Assembly (NCBI GenBank): GCA_963791145.1
Contig: CAWBRT010000017.1
Coordinates: 1 to 64,000, forward strand
Length of the DNA: 64,000 bases
Origin: CAWBRT01 sp963791145
Lineage (GTDB): Bacteria > Acidobacteriota > Terriglobia > Terriglobales > Acidobacteriaceae
Reading direction: 5' to 3'
This document shows, in pieces, positions 1-11,537 of the stretch. A program made the position numbers and the translations under genes. Below the pieces are notes generated by a model. The model worked only from the letters and a program-made list of their open reading frames with translations, was not told the DNA's origin and did not search any database. Position 1 is the stretch's first letter. Each line of letters begins with the position of its first letter.

Positions 1-2
1 CG

Positions 3-155
3 CGCGAGTTCAGCCAGAATTATTTCGCCGTGATCGGCGGCGGCGGCGTGGACGTGGGCACCAAGAAGTACGGCCTGCGTTTCAAGCTGGATGCGGTGAA
101 CTTCAACAACGATACCCACGCCCGGGTAGCGGCGGGGCTGGTCTTGCGCCGCTAG
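3..155 (+). CDS. C-terminal end of an outer-membrane beta-barrel-type protein (partial)
   Basis: Only the last 50 codons are inside the window; the reading frame is open from base 3 to the TAG at 153-155. The fragment alternates polar and hydrophobic residues (QNYFAVIGGGGVDVGTKKYG, then LRFKLDAVNF) and ends in AAGLVLRR, as the last beta strands of small outer-membrane barrels do. The barrel assignment is inference from this pattern; the start and the rest of the protein lie outside the window. Confidence 0.45.
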   Translation, partial: REFSQNYFAVIGGGGVDVGTKKYGLRFKLDAVNFNNDTHARVAAGLVLRR

Positions 156-201
156 AGTATTCGCGCTCCGTGAGCCGGCCCGCGCAGCGGGCGGAAGAAA
201 A

Positions 202-263
202 TAGCCCAGGGCGTAAGCCCTGGGCAAAGCGGGATAAACAGATAAGCCCCGTAGGGGCGACAG
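202..263. repeat. Dispersed double-hairpin repeat, family D
   Basis: Two consecutive palindromes: GCCCAGGGC-GTAA-GCCCTGGGC at 204-225, then AGCCCCGTAGGGGC at 245-258. A related element in the opposite orientation lies at 43326-43390. It sits between the end of the first gene and recX and could act as a transcription barrier, but no U-tract follows. Confidence 0.6.
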
Positions 264-378
264 AGTCCCATTTGGCCCCTGCGGGACTTCCCCTTCCCTT
301 TTTAAGAGAATACCTTTAAAACAAGCTCTGTACGTTCCTGCGGCTGAGTAGTGATTCGGCCGTACGCGGTAGGCGACT

Positions 379-940
379 ATGCTAGGCAAATCAAGCCAAC
401 GGCATTACGACGAGCAGGCGCTCTACCAGTATGCGATCGAGGCGCTCGGCCGTCGCATGCGCACCGTAGCCGAACTCAAACGGATGATGCGCGGGCGCGT
501 AGCGCGTCAGACTGACGGCGAACAGTTGATCGACAGAGTAGTAGCGCGACTGAAAGAGCAGCGTTACCTCAACGACGCCAACTATGCCGCCGTCTACTCA
601 TCGTTCCGCAAGGAGAATGACAAGTTCGGCCGCCTGCGCGTGACCCAGGAGCTGAGATCCAGGGGAGTGCACGCCGACGTCATCGGGCCGGCCGTGCGCA
701 TCCGCCTACGACGGCGTCGACGAGACGCAACTGGCGCGCGAATTTCTGGAGCGCAAGCGCATCCGCCAGCCGGTAAACCAGAGAGAGGCAGCCCGCGTAT
801 TTCGCGCCATGGCTCGCGCCGGATTCACCTCACGCGTCATTATCGGTATCCTGAAGAAGTGGAATGTCGAGGATGAGGTCCTCACGGCTCTCGAACAGGA
901 ACGCGAAGAGCTGGCAGCGAAGCCGGCGCCGGAGGAATAA
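379..940 (+). CDS. recX: RecX family regulatory protein (frameshifted)
   Basis: RecX binds RecA filaments and limits recombinase activity. The first ~108 residues carry the usual three-helix RecX repeats (YAIEALGRRMRTVAELKRMM near residues 18-37, then RLKEQRYLNDANYA). At about 706 an extra C in GCATCCGCC breaks the frame; the next frame continues as AYDGVDETQLAREFLERKRI and ends at the TAA at 938-940, giving ~186 aa, a normal RecX length. The ATG at 379 has an AGGCG box just upstream. recX close to alaS is a common bacterial arrangement. The frameshift is more likely an assembly error than a true mutation, because the downstream part is still clearly coding. Confidence 0.85.
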
Positions 941-975
941 ATCCGCAAGCGGTTTTCCTGTACCTTATAGCTGGG

Positions 976-1050
976 AACCACAGAGTTCACAGAGGATCAC
1001 AGAGTAAAAGACTCTGATGTGCTCTGTGCCCCTCTGTGAACTCTGTGGTT
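976..1050. repeat. Long palindrome with perfect 20-bp arms
   Basis: The left arm 976-995 (AACCACAGAGTTCACAGAGG) is exactly complementary to the right arm 1031-1050; a second inner pairing, CACAGAG with CTCTGTG, extends the stem. It lies between recX and the glycosylase gene. It would form a very stable hairpin in RNA or a cruciform in DNA. Confidence 0.8.
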
Positions 1051-1067
1051 ATCTTTTAGAACTCCTC

Positions 1068-1725
1068 ATGACCTCTCGAAAAACCGCCATTCCCTTCGCC
1101 GAAGCCATCGCACATCTCACCCAGGCCGACCGCCGCATGGCGCAGCTGATCGAGCGGGTCGGCCCGTGCACGCTGAAATTGCGGCACGAGCACTCGATCT
1201 TCTATTCCCTGCTGCGTTCGATCATCTATCAGCAACTGGCGGGCAGCGCGGCGGCGGCCATCCTCGGGCGCGTGGACGAGCTGTTTCCGGGCGCGCTGGC
1301 CACTCCCGAGCAGATCGCGGCGGCGCCGGAGAAGAAGCTGCGCGCGGCCGGGTCTGTCGAAAAACAAGGCGCTGGCCGTCAAGGACCTGGCGGCCAAGAC
1401 GCTGGACGGCACGGTGCCCGACGGCAAGATCATCGACGCCATGAGCGATGAGGAGATCATCGAGCGCTTGATCGAGGTCCGGGGCATCGGGCGCTGGACG
1501 GTCGAGATGTTGCTCATCTTCCGCCTGGGACGCACCGACGTGCTGCCGGTGGACGACTACGGCGTGCGCAAAGGCTTTCAGCGAATCTACCGCCTGCCCG
1601 ACCTGCCGACCAAGCAGCAGATGCTCAAGAAGGGTGAGAAGTGGCGTCCCTGGCGGAGCATTGCCAGTTGGTACCTGTGGCGGGCAGCCGAAACGGCCAA
1701 GCCCAAGCTGAAGCAGCCGAAGTAA
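1068..1725 (+). CDS. DNA-3-methyladenine glycosylase II-like (HhH-GPD family, frameshifted)
   Basis: Base-excision repair glycosylase of the AlkA/HhH-GPD superfamily. The N-terminal part contains RSIIYQQLAGSAAAAILGRV, the conserved helix found in this family. After a +1 frameshift near 1352 (GGGTCTGTCG, extra T) the protein continues LSKNKALAVKDLA and has the helix-hairpin-helix VRGIGRWTVEMLL and the catalytic aspartate in LPVDDYGVRKG. Reconstructed length ~218 aa. ATG at 1068 follows the palindrome and a CTCCTC stretch; an upstream start at 1017 would run through the palindrome and is unlikely. The substrate range (3-meA, hypoxanthine or other alkylated bases) cannot be read from sequence. 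Confidence 0.82.
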
Positions 1726-1767
1726 GAGTGGTATGGAAACTACCCTAGTCGTAACAGCGGCGACGAG

Positions 1768-1843
1768 GGTGGGGCACCTGCCGAAGCAAGAAAAGAGCTC
1801 TTGGTGCCCCACCTTCGCGTAGCGTAGCGAAGCTAAGGTGGGA
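1768..1843. repeat. GTGGGGCACC inverted repeat
   Basis: GGTGGGGCACC at 1768-1778 faces GGTGCCCCACC at 1803-1813, followed by a GCGTAGCGTAGCGAAGC stretch and a third AAGGTGGGA piece. It fills the gap between the converging glycosylase gene (+) and the secreted protein gene (-), so it may also serve as a convergent terminator. Confidence 0.55.
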
Positions 1844-1862
1844 TACGGTTTTGAGAGACGGG

Positions 1863-2288
1863 CTACTTCAGCTCGACCGTGAACTCCTCTTTGCAACGGA
1901 GGCCGGGATCGAACAGCACGGTGCGTTTCTTGTCGCCCGAGGTCACCTCGAAAGCGATGGGCTTCTTGGAGTAGTTCGGCAGGCGGGTGAACTGCGCCTT
2001 GCCGTAATAGTTGGTGCTGACCGTCAGGTCGGTCTTGTGGGCCAGTCCCCAGCGCACCAGCGCATGGATGCTCGCCTGGTAGACGGGCTTGCCGTTGGCA
2101 TCGAGCACCGTGAACAGCGCGCTGCACTCGCCGCGGTCGGCGCTGATGCTGGGCACCTGCTGGCTCAGGTCGGCCGGCTTTTGCTCGGCCGGTTTTTGAT
2201 CGGAGGCCGCGCCGCTCGGCGCTTGCGCCAACACTACGCAGCTTGAAAGCAGCAACGAGAAAATCAGGACAAAAACTTTATTTCGCAT
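1863..2288 (-). CDS. Secreted or lipoprotein beta-sandwich protein, unknown function
   Basis: 141 aa from the ATG at 2288 (an ATG at 2300 is possible). The N-terminus MRNKVFVLIFSLLLSSCVVL is a signal peptide with a possible lipobox, LSSC. The mature part has FTVLDANGKPVYQASIHA and, later, YYGKAQFTRLP and FEVTSGDKKR. This is the strand pattern of carboxypeptidase-regulatory or Ig-like domains, which deliver extracellular beta-sandwich modules. Two cysteines (GECSALF, LRCKEEF) could pair. No partner gene is evident nearby and I do not recognise a specific function. Confidence 0.6.
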   Translation of the reverse strand: MRNKVFVLIFSLLLSSCVVLAQAPSGAASDQKPAEQKPADLSQQVPSISADRGECSALFTVLDANGKPVYQASIHALVRWGLAHKTDLTVSTNYYGKAQFTRLPNYSKKPIAFEVTSGDKKRTVLFDPGLRCKEEFTVELK

Positions 2289-2360
2289 GGCGAAGACCAT
2301 GGTAAACCGCTGGTCAAGGTGAGTACAGCGCTGATCTTCACGATCTCGCCCATATTGGAA

Positions 2361-2499
2361 GGGTCATCCTGAGCAAACCGGGGTCCCCGGCAGGCGCCGG
2401 TGTTGCGGCTGCCGGGGTGGTGAAGCGGAGGATCTGCTGTTTCTTAGACAAAGCAGATCCTTCGGCCACGCAACAAAGATGCGAGGCCTCAGGATGACA
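2361..2499. repeat. Dispersed repeat family B (GGGTCATCCTGAGC ... CTCAGGATGAC) with nested family A copy
   Basis: The outer arms GGTCATCCTGAG and CTCAGGATGAC are inverted; inside are GGATCTGCTG and CAGATCCTTCGG. A family A element (GGGGTCCCCGGC ... GCCGGGG, 2379-2417) is nested inside. Other family B copies: 11218-11241 (half), 16949-17061, 25664-25718, 35391-35539. Confidence 0.75.
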
Positions 2500-2618
2500 C
2501 TCTGGAGGCCGGACTCTGCGCCGAATGCTTCCCATCCCGAATCCGTTTCGTTCCCGATGCTAAAATCAAGGATTCAGGTCCCCTTGCCGCCGTTGCCCTC
2601 AGATCAGGGGACGCTCAA

Positions 2619-2660
2619 GCGGGGTCCCCGGCGAACGCCGTGTTTGCCTTCGCTGGGGTG
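2619..2660. repeat. Dispersed repeat family A copy upstream of alaS
   Basis: GGGGTCCCCGGCGAACGCCG then TTCGCTGGGGTG: the ends CCCCAGCGAA and TTCGCCGGGGA are inverted. The copy ends eight bases before the alaS ATG, so it occupies the position where the ribosome binding site should be. Other copies: 2379-2422, 26462-26501, 30868-30908, 43392-43431, 57253-57295. Confidence 0.7.
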
Positions 2661-2667
2661 AAAACAT

Positions 2668-5506
<2,839 letters not shown>

Positions 5507-5728
5507 GGATCAGGGATGAGGGAGAATGCATCCCAAGCGCTAACTACCCCAGGATAGCTTTAATTACCTCAGCGAGCTGTGCTCGCCGGAGACCCCGGTG
5601 GGCGGACATTCTACTCCCGCCAGAATCACCCAGCACTGTCGCAGGCCCGTGCCGGGCAAACCACTTTTCTGAACAGGCATCACACTTCGAACAAGCACCA
5701 GACACAACATTCCCTTCAGAGGTGAAAA

Positions 5729-6079
5729 ATGAAGCGACTCGTTTTGTTTTTTGCAGTCGTTCTGTGTTTAGCCATCTCGCTAAGTGCGGAAGATCAAGCT
5801 AGCAAGATGACCGGCTGGCTTTGCGATTCGAAGTGTGTCATACCGAATGGCGACCACGTCACATGCAACCCGAAATGTACCGAACGTAGCGGAAGCGCCG
5901 TTTTTATCGACGATCGAGGCGAGGTATACCAAGTCGCCAATTCGTCTGTGTGGGACCAGCACATGAACAAACGGGTAACAGGAACGGGAACTGTAGATAA
6001 AGACAATCCCAAGATGCTTAGCTGGAGGGAGCTACTCCAGGAGGAAGGCGGAATAGGAGGAGGGGCCGGGGGGCGCTAG
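5729..6079 (+). CDS. Small secreted cysteine-containing protein, unknown function
   Basis: 116 aa. A signal peptide (MKRLVLFFAVVLCLAISLSA) is followed by GWLCDSKCV, then CNPKCTE: four cysteines in two C-x3-C pairs at residues ~32-50. Then comes a small beta-rich region (AVFIDDRGEVYQVAN, RVTGTGTVDKDN) and a glycine-rich tail. AGAGGTGAAAA just upstream of the ATG is a good ribosome binding site. The C-x3-C pairs could bind metal or form disulfides outside the cytoplasm. I know similar small proteins mainly as uncharacterised secreted proteins of acidobacteria; function unknown. Confidence 0.7.
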   Translation: MKRLVLFFAVVLCLAISLSAEDQASKMTGWLCDSKCVIPNGDHVTCNPKCTERSGSAVFIDDRGEVYQVANSSVWDQHMNKRVTGTGTVDKDNPKMLSWRELLQEEGGIGGGAGGR

Positions 6080-6171
6080 AGGGACCACTGGGGAAGCGTG
6101 AAGAAAGCAGTAACCAACACTTCATGCCCGGAATAATCCCCGCTGAGTAAATCTCAGAATTACTGTGTTAT

Positions 6172-6245
6172 CCCACATCTGCGCGCGCTGTTCGCAGATG
6201 TGGGACTCCGCATCGACCATATCTGCCCAAAGATGGCAGATATGG
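6172..6245. repeat. Two tandem palindromes related to repeat family C
   Basis: CCCACATCTGCG (6172-6183) pairs with CGCAGATGTGGG (6193-6204), and CCATATCTGCC (6217-6227) pairs with GGCAGATATGG (6235-6245). The element lies between two convergent genes and could terminate either. Confidence 0.65.
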
Positions 6246-6298
6246 CGCACCTGGCGGCTCTTGATGGGCCTGAAGGTAGCAGAGTAATAGCCTTCGCG

Positions 6299-6774
6299 TC
6301 AGCTCGTAGAAGGCATGCGCACCCGCTGCAAGACGGCTAGTAAGTGGTGCGCCTCGTGCAGCAGGAAGAACTCCAGCCACTCGACCAGCGTCATTTCTCC
6401 GAACAGCGGGTGTACGCCAACCCGAGAGAAATCAGAAGGAGATAGCTGCTCAACTATGCCTACCAACTCTGAGCGCAGCGAGCCTAGGCGGTTCAGTATC
6501 TTCTCGTTCGGCATCGCCAGCCATTGCGGCCAGCGCGGATCATCTTCCGCGCGATAGCGTGGCAGCACAGGCCGCTCCTCGCTTCGTATGCGCTGAACCC
6601 GATCCAGGAACATTTCTTCATATCGAGCCAGATGCGCCAGATTCTCGCGTGCGGACCACTGGCCCGGCTTCGGCTGGCGGTCGAGCGCTTCATTGGAACG
6701 CCGTCGAGCAAAATCGGCAGGCACTCTAATTGGCACTTGAGCCGGGCGATCGTAGCTTCAGGCACGCCAGACAT
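6299..6774 (-). CDS. DinB-like four-helix metal-binding protein (frameshifted)
   Basis: DinB/YfiT-type fold. The conserved core is PGQWSARENLAHLARYEEMF, with the first histidine in NLAHL and the C-terminal pair LLHEAHHLLAVLQRV, the usual three-histidine metal site. The first ~27 residues (MSGVPEATIARLKCQLECLP) lie in another frame from ATG 6774; a one-base deletion near 6692 (GTTCCAATGAA) separates them from the rest. Reconstructed ~157 aa. The family includes thiol transferases and stress proteins of mostly unknown substrate; no partner gene helps here. Confidence 0.72.
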
Positions 6775-7884
6775 GTCGGAGACCGTATGTGTGTTCCATG
6801 TGCTTGGCTGATTCTAATTACCAGATTGCCAAGGCCAGGGCCGGAGCCCAAGAAGTTGAAAGTAGCGAGAAGTCGATATTTCGACAACAGTGACAGCTCT
6901 GCGGCTGCATTGCCGTACTCAGGCCTGATTTCCCGCCGCGCCTCTTCGTAATCGATGGCCCTATAAAATGGCCAAACCTCAGTCATCCCAATCCGGTTCA
7001 TCACCATCCAATGTATTCGATGCGGATATTAGACACGATGTGGAACGATTGCTGTTGCCGTCGCTGTCGTATTCACCAGTTTTTCGGCGCTGTCACCTGT
7101 CCTCACCGTTCGGGCTCAGCAGGTCGGTGAGATTAAACGAACGTTCCTAATGACGAAGGATAGCAGTGTCACGGGCTAGAGCGGTCGGTTGAGTGTGAGT
7201 AGTATTCGCGCCGGGTTCGTGAGATACCGAACCGCCATACGCATCTCGTGAGACATTCTCGCCTGCGTGCTGCAGGGCACTCGTTTCCCAACACTTAGTA
7301 GGTCGCACCACTGTGACGGTGAAGCCAGGTGAAGTCTTCGTTCCGGCTGCGAAGCACCAGGGCAGAATGGCTGCGGACAAGAGAAAGGTCTCATGTTCAA
7401 TTCCAGAAGGGCAATTATCCCTGACTATCATATTTCGGCCAGTGAGTAGAAACACATCTCTCTGTAAAGGGGGAGTGATTCATTCTTTTGTTTGCACAGG
7501 GCCTTCTCAATACTTACCCGAGCGACAGTCTGCATTTCGGCCAGATGTCTCCCCAACCCCGAGTCTAGGCTTCCCGCCCCTGCTTTCCCTTCCCCCTATT
7601 ACTCGTTAGTACATGCACTACCGCTCCTGAACAGGGCTAAACTCCGGGTTTTAGGGTGGTTTTACCCGGTTTTCTCCTCTTCACTCCCCAGGTTCCGGGT
7701 GTAGTTCTGATTGCTCTGGCAGGAGAAATCATCCAAAATAGCTGTACTCTGGACGACTTCTGTCCAGGCTGTAGCTGGTAAGACGACGCCTTTGCTGCGG
7801 ACGGCGCAGCAAGGCTGTGCCCTGGAACGAACGGACTTAGCCGGAAGCCACGATCCGATGTGTTGGCTTTTCCGGCAACGAACG
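6775..7884. other. Gene-poor stretch, no gene recognised
   Basis: 1.1 kb between the DinB-like gene and the 87-bp repeat. Open frames exist on both strands (for example 7007-6726, minus, 93 codons) but none shows a recognisable motif, signal peptide or convincing start. GC is lower than in neighbouring genes. It may be decayed coding sequence; I cannot support any specific gene. Confidence 0.4.
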
Positions 7885-7971
7885 TAGGCCCAGTCGCCCT
7901 CGGCTCCGGGGTCCTCGTCAAGCCCGACTTTAGTTTGATGGGGTGGCCTGGGCGGGTGTGCAAAGCACGCC
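7885..7971. repeat. 87-bp direct repeat, copy 1
   Basis: TAGGCCCAGTCGCCCTCGGC through CAAAGCACGCC; the copy at 11296-11382 is in the same orientation with only about seven differences. The two copies bracket the lytic transglycosylase and amidase genes. It ends 14 bases before the transglycosylase ATG. Confidence 0.85.
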
Positions 7972-7985
7972 GGTATTTGGTTTCG

Positions 7986-8903
7986 ATGAGATTGGACTTC
8001 CACAAACCGGGCAAGCGCTGGCTGGCGATTGGGCTGCTGTGCGCAATCGCACCGCTGCCATCGCTGGCGCAGACTATCCGCGCCGTCGAGGAAGATGGCC
8101 GCACGATCTTCGTCAACGATGCTGATCCGGCGCCGGCGCGTGTCCGCCGCGCCTCTGCCAGTACATCATCGGCGCGCTCGAGCACCTCTGGCGCCCAGAC
8201 TCAGGCCACGACGTCGCAAAGGACCACCGCGCGGAAATTGGTTTACTGGAGCAACACCGAGCACCGCTGGAAACCCGTCCCCGGACCTTCGCCGAAGATG
8301 CTGCGCCGGGCGGAGACGGCGGTTGCCGAAGTCGAGCAGATGGTGGAATCGCGTCCGTCCACCGTCGCATCAGCCGGGCAGGCTCGCCTGCGGGCGATCG
8401 CGAACCCGAACTACACTCGTCTGGCGGAAGGGCGCGCCATAACCTCGCGGGAGATCGACCGCATCATCGAAGAGGCGGCGACGCGGCACCGCGTCGATCC
8501 GAACCTGGTGCGGGCGCTGGTCCGGGTGGAGTCGAACTTCAATCCCTCGGCTGTTTCCCGCAAGGGTGCGATGGGGTTGATGCAGCTCATGCCCGCCACG
8601 GCGCGGCAGCTCAACGTCAGCAATCCATTCAATCCGCAACAGAACGTCGATGCCGGAGTTCAGTTATTGCGCCGGCTGCTGGACGACTACGGGGGCAATG
8701 TCCCTCTGGCGCTGGCGGCCTACAATGCCGGAGAAGGAGCAGTGAGCCGCTATCGCGGGGTTCCACGCTACGCGGAAACGCAGGATTACGTGCGCCGCAT
8801 CAGCCTTCTCTACAACGGGCAGCCGAACCTGCTCTTCTACACCGCGCCGATCCGGGTGTCGCGCAACAACTACGGCGTGCTTACGTTCAGCAACGTGGAG
8901 TGA
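7986..8903 (+). CDS. Secreted lytic murein transglycosylase (SLT domain)
   Basis: 305 aa. The signal peptide (GKRWLAIGLLCAIAPLPSLA) is followed by a short DUF4124-like segment (TIRAVEEDGRTIFVND), a Ser/Thr-rich linker, and a C-terminal SLT domain from ~residue 160. There, RVESNFNPSAVSRKGAMGLM holds the catalytic glutamate (~182), followed by QLMPATA and LALAAYNAGEGAV. Such enzymes cleave the MurNAc-GlcNAc bond in peptidoglycan with 1,6-anhydro product formation. ATG 7986 is preferred over an upstream ATG at 7860, which would read through the repeat. The amidase gene starts 16 bases downstream, so the two wall hydrolases are probably cotranscribed. Confidence 0.88.
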   Translation: MRLDFHKPGKRWLAIGLLCAIAPLPSLAQTIRAVEEDGRTIFVNDADPAPARVRRASASTSSARSSTSGAQTQATTSQRTTARKLVYWSNTEHRWKPVPGPSPKMLRRAETAVAEVEQMVESRPSTVASAGQARLRAIANPNYTRLAEGRAITSREIDRIIEEAATRHRVDPNLVRALVRVESNFNPSAVSRKGAMGLMQLMPATARQLNVSNPFNPQQNVDAGVQLLRRLLDDYGGNVPLALAAYNAGEGAVSRYRGVPRYAETQDYVRRISLLYNGQPNLLFYTAPIRVSRNNYGVLTFSNVE

Positions 8904-8919
8904 AGACCGGGCACTGTTC

Positions 8920-11179
8920 ATGAGGCGAGCTTCTTCAAGACGGCGGTTCTACCAGGCAGCGGTGGCTCTGCTGGTGCTGCTATTCCCCCTGTATTCCCCG
9001 GCGCGCGATAGCGGTCGCAAACGGGAGCTGGCGCGCACCCAGTTCGAGACCGCCGAGCAGCTGCGTGAGACGTTGAACCGCAAGCCGGCCGGCCAGCGCA
9101 CCCGCCAGGATTACAAGCAGGCGATCGACGCTTACCGGCGCGTCTATTTTCTCTCTCCCGGCAGCTCGAAGGCCGATAGCAGCGTCACTGCCTCGGCCGA
9201 GTTGCTGGTCGAAGAGGGCCGCGCCTTCCGCGATGAAAAAGCATTGCGCGCCGCCATAGCGCAATACGAATTCCTGCAGCGCGAATACCCGGGAAGCAAG
9301 TATCGCTTTGACGCCTTGTTCCTTATGGGCCAGATATACAAAGAGGACCTCAACGATTCGGAAAAGGCCAAGCAGGTCTTTCAGGATTTCCTGAAGCGCT
9401 ATCCGCGGCAGCGCCTGGCCGCGGAGGCGCGCATCGCGCTGCAGCAGATCGAGCAGGGCAAGACGCAGCGCACCCCAGCAAGCCCGAATTCAGTCCCGCC
9501 CAGCGGGATGGGGATCCCGCAGCGGGCGCAGCAGGCGCGCGACGCCGAAGTGCAGGCAAAGCAGCAGCGTTCTGTCCCGAAGCCGCCCGAGGTCAAGCTG
9601 GTCGAGCTGAAGCAGGTAGCGGACTCCAGGCCGGCGCTGCCGCTGGTCACCGGCATACGGCACTGGTCCACGCCTGATTACACGCGGGTCGTCATCGACC
9701 TGGAATCGGAGGTGCAATACGAGGCGGGGCGAGTGCCCAGTCCGGACCGCATCTTCTTCGACCTGCACGGCACCAAGCTGGCAGCGCCGCTGGCGGGCAA
9801 AAGCTTCGAAGTTTCCGACGGCTTCCTGCGCAAGATTCGTGTGGGCCAGTTCCAGCGCGACATGACGCGGGTGGTGCTGGAGGTGGATGACGTCAGCGAC
9901 TATTCGGCGTTTCTGCTGCCCAACCCCTATCGCCTGATCATTGATATCCACGGGCGCAGGCAGCCGAAACCCACTACCGCGATCGCCACCGCCGAAGCGG
10001 CCGCCGCCAACAAGACTCAGGGAGCGGCCAAGGCGACCGAGGGGACCAAGTCCCAGCCCCGGCCGCCGGCGCAGCCGCAGCGGCGCAGCCGCAGCCACCC
10101 CGGTGCCAGAGAGCGCCAAAGCGGTGAACAGCACTCCTGCGCCGCCAAGTCCGGCTTCCGCGAATGCCACCACTGCCACGGCCAAGAAGAAGGACAGCGG
10201 CAGCGCGTCCCTTGAGGCCCCGAAGCCTCCGGTACCGGCAAAGGATCGCGCCGATTCCGCAGCTGAAAGCAACGGACGCGCCGAGGTCACCATCGCCGAT
10301 AAGAGCGGAGAGCAGAAGGCGACCAAGCAGCCCACCACCAAGCCCACTTTCCAGGCGGTAGCGCCGCGCATTACAGAGAAATCGGCGAAGAACGCGGCGC
10401 CTCCGGTCCGGCCGGCCCAGCCAACCTCCGATGGCGAGCGTTCGCTGATTCGGGCCCTGGGGCTGAAGATCGGGCGCATCGTGGTCGATGCCGGACACGG
10501 CGGCTACGATACGGGAACGATCGGGCCTAACGGTCTGCAGGAAAAAGATCTGGTGCTGGATGTCTCGCTCCGCCTGGGACGCCTGCTGAAGAGCCGTCTG
10601 GGAGCCGATGTGGTGTACACGCGCACGGACGACAGCTTTGTTCCGCTGGAGACGCGGACCGCCATCGCCAATCAGCAGCAGGCTGACCTGTTCATCTCGG
10701 TTCACGCCAATTCCAGCGCCGACCGCCGCGCCCGCGGGGTCGAGACCTACTACCTGAATTTCACCTCTTCACCGGCGGCGCTGGAAGTGGCCGCCCGCGA
10801 GAACGCTGTTTCGGAGAAATCCATCCACGAGCTGCAGGACCTGGTGAAGAAGATCGCCTTGCGCGACAAGATCGAGGAGTCGCGCGAGTTCGCCGCCAAC
10901 ATACAAACTTCACTGCATCAGACTCTCGGGGCGCGCGACCAGGGCCTGCGCGACCGCGGGGTAAAGAAAGCGCCCTTCATCGTGCTGATCGGAGCCAACA
11001 TGCCCTCGGTGCTGGCGGAGATCGCCTTCGTCAGCAATCCCGCCGACGCCCGCAAGCTGCAAACTCCCGAGTACCGCCAGCGCATCGCCGAAGCGCTCTA
11101 CAAGGGCGTCACCAAGTACGTGGGCGGATTGAGCGGAGTGAAGATGGCATCCCGCGCCAAAGAACCGCAAGGGGAGTAG
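8920..11179 (+). CDS. N-acetylmuramoyl-L-alanine amidase with TPR-like and AMIN domains (frameshifted)
   Basis: Periplasmic amidase that removes stem peptides from MurNAc. Order: signal peptide (AAVALLVLLFPLYSPA), a TPR-like region (YKQAIDAYRRVYFLSPGSSK, YEFLQREYPGSKYRFDALF), an AMIN domain (~240-345, GIRHWSTPDYTRVVIDLE), a long Pro/Ala/Lys linker, and Amidase_3. The last has zinc ligands in VVDAGHGGYD, LQEKDLVLD and SVHANSS, and the catalytic glutamate in LAEIAFVSNP. The frame changes by +1 inside the low-complexity linker near 10,090; both sides are clearly coding. Total ~750 aa. The N-terminal TPR-like addition is unusual and may couple it to other envelope proteins, an inference. Confidence 0.88.
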
Positions 11180-11217
11180 CCCTTCTTCCGAAGTTGTCGC
11201 CGGCACAGCAACATCTA

Positions 11218-11241
11218 GAGATCCTTCGCTTTGCTCAGGAT
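11218..11241. repeat. Half copy of repeat family B
   Basis: GAGATCCTTCGCTTTGCTCAGGAT, the right half of family B only. It is followed by a short palindromic stretch, CGAGGC ... GCCTCG, within the 358-base gap after the amidase gene. Confidence 0.55.
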
Positions 11242-11295
11242 TTCGGCTCGAGGCTCACGGCGCTTCGCGCCTTACGCCTCGAAAGCGCCTCAACT

Positions 11296-11382
11296 TAGGC
11301 CCAGTCGCCCTCGGCTCCGGGGTCCCCGTCAAGCCCGACTTTGGCTTGATGGGGTGGCTTGGGCGGGCGAGCAAAGCTCGCC
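11296..11382. repeat. 87-bp direct repeat, copy 2
   Basis: Near-identical to 7885-7971 and in the same orientation. Outside these copies, the gap 11180-11537 holds the family B half copy and no recognisable gene. Confidence 0.85.
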
Positions 11383-11537
11383 TAAACATCAGGTGAACCG
11401 CCAAGCGGGAGCGATCCGGAACTGCGTGGTCGCAAGAACGCCGATTCGCATCTTATCCCGCAACGGGCTACTCTAATGGAAGGGCCTCGTACGATGGACG
11501 TTAAGCCCCTCCATCTGATCTGAACTCCTCATCGCGC

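Noticed and set aside
379..940. Programmed frameshifting in recX and other broken genes
   Set aside because: No slippery heptamer or downstream pseudoknot is shared; many unrelated genes are affected, so assembly error is simpler.
6726..7007. 93-codon minus-strand ORF beside the DinB-like gene
   Set aside because: Overlaps the start of the DinB-like gene and shows no recognisable motif or ribosome binding site.
9490..10479. 329-codon minus-strand frame opposite the amidase
   Set aside because: Shadow of the Pro/Ala-rich amidase linker; composition only, no family features.
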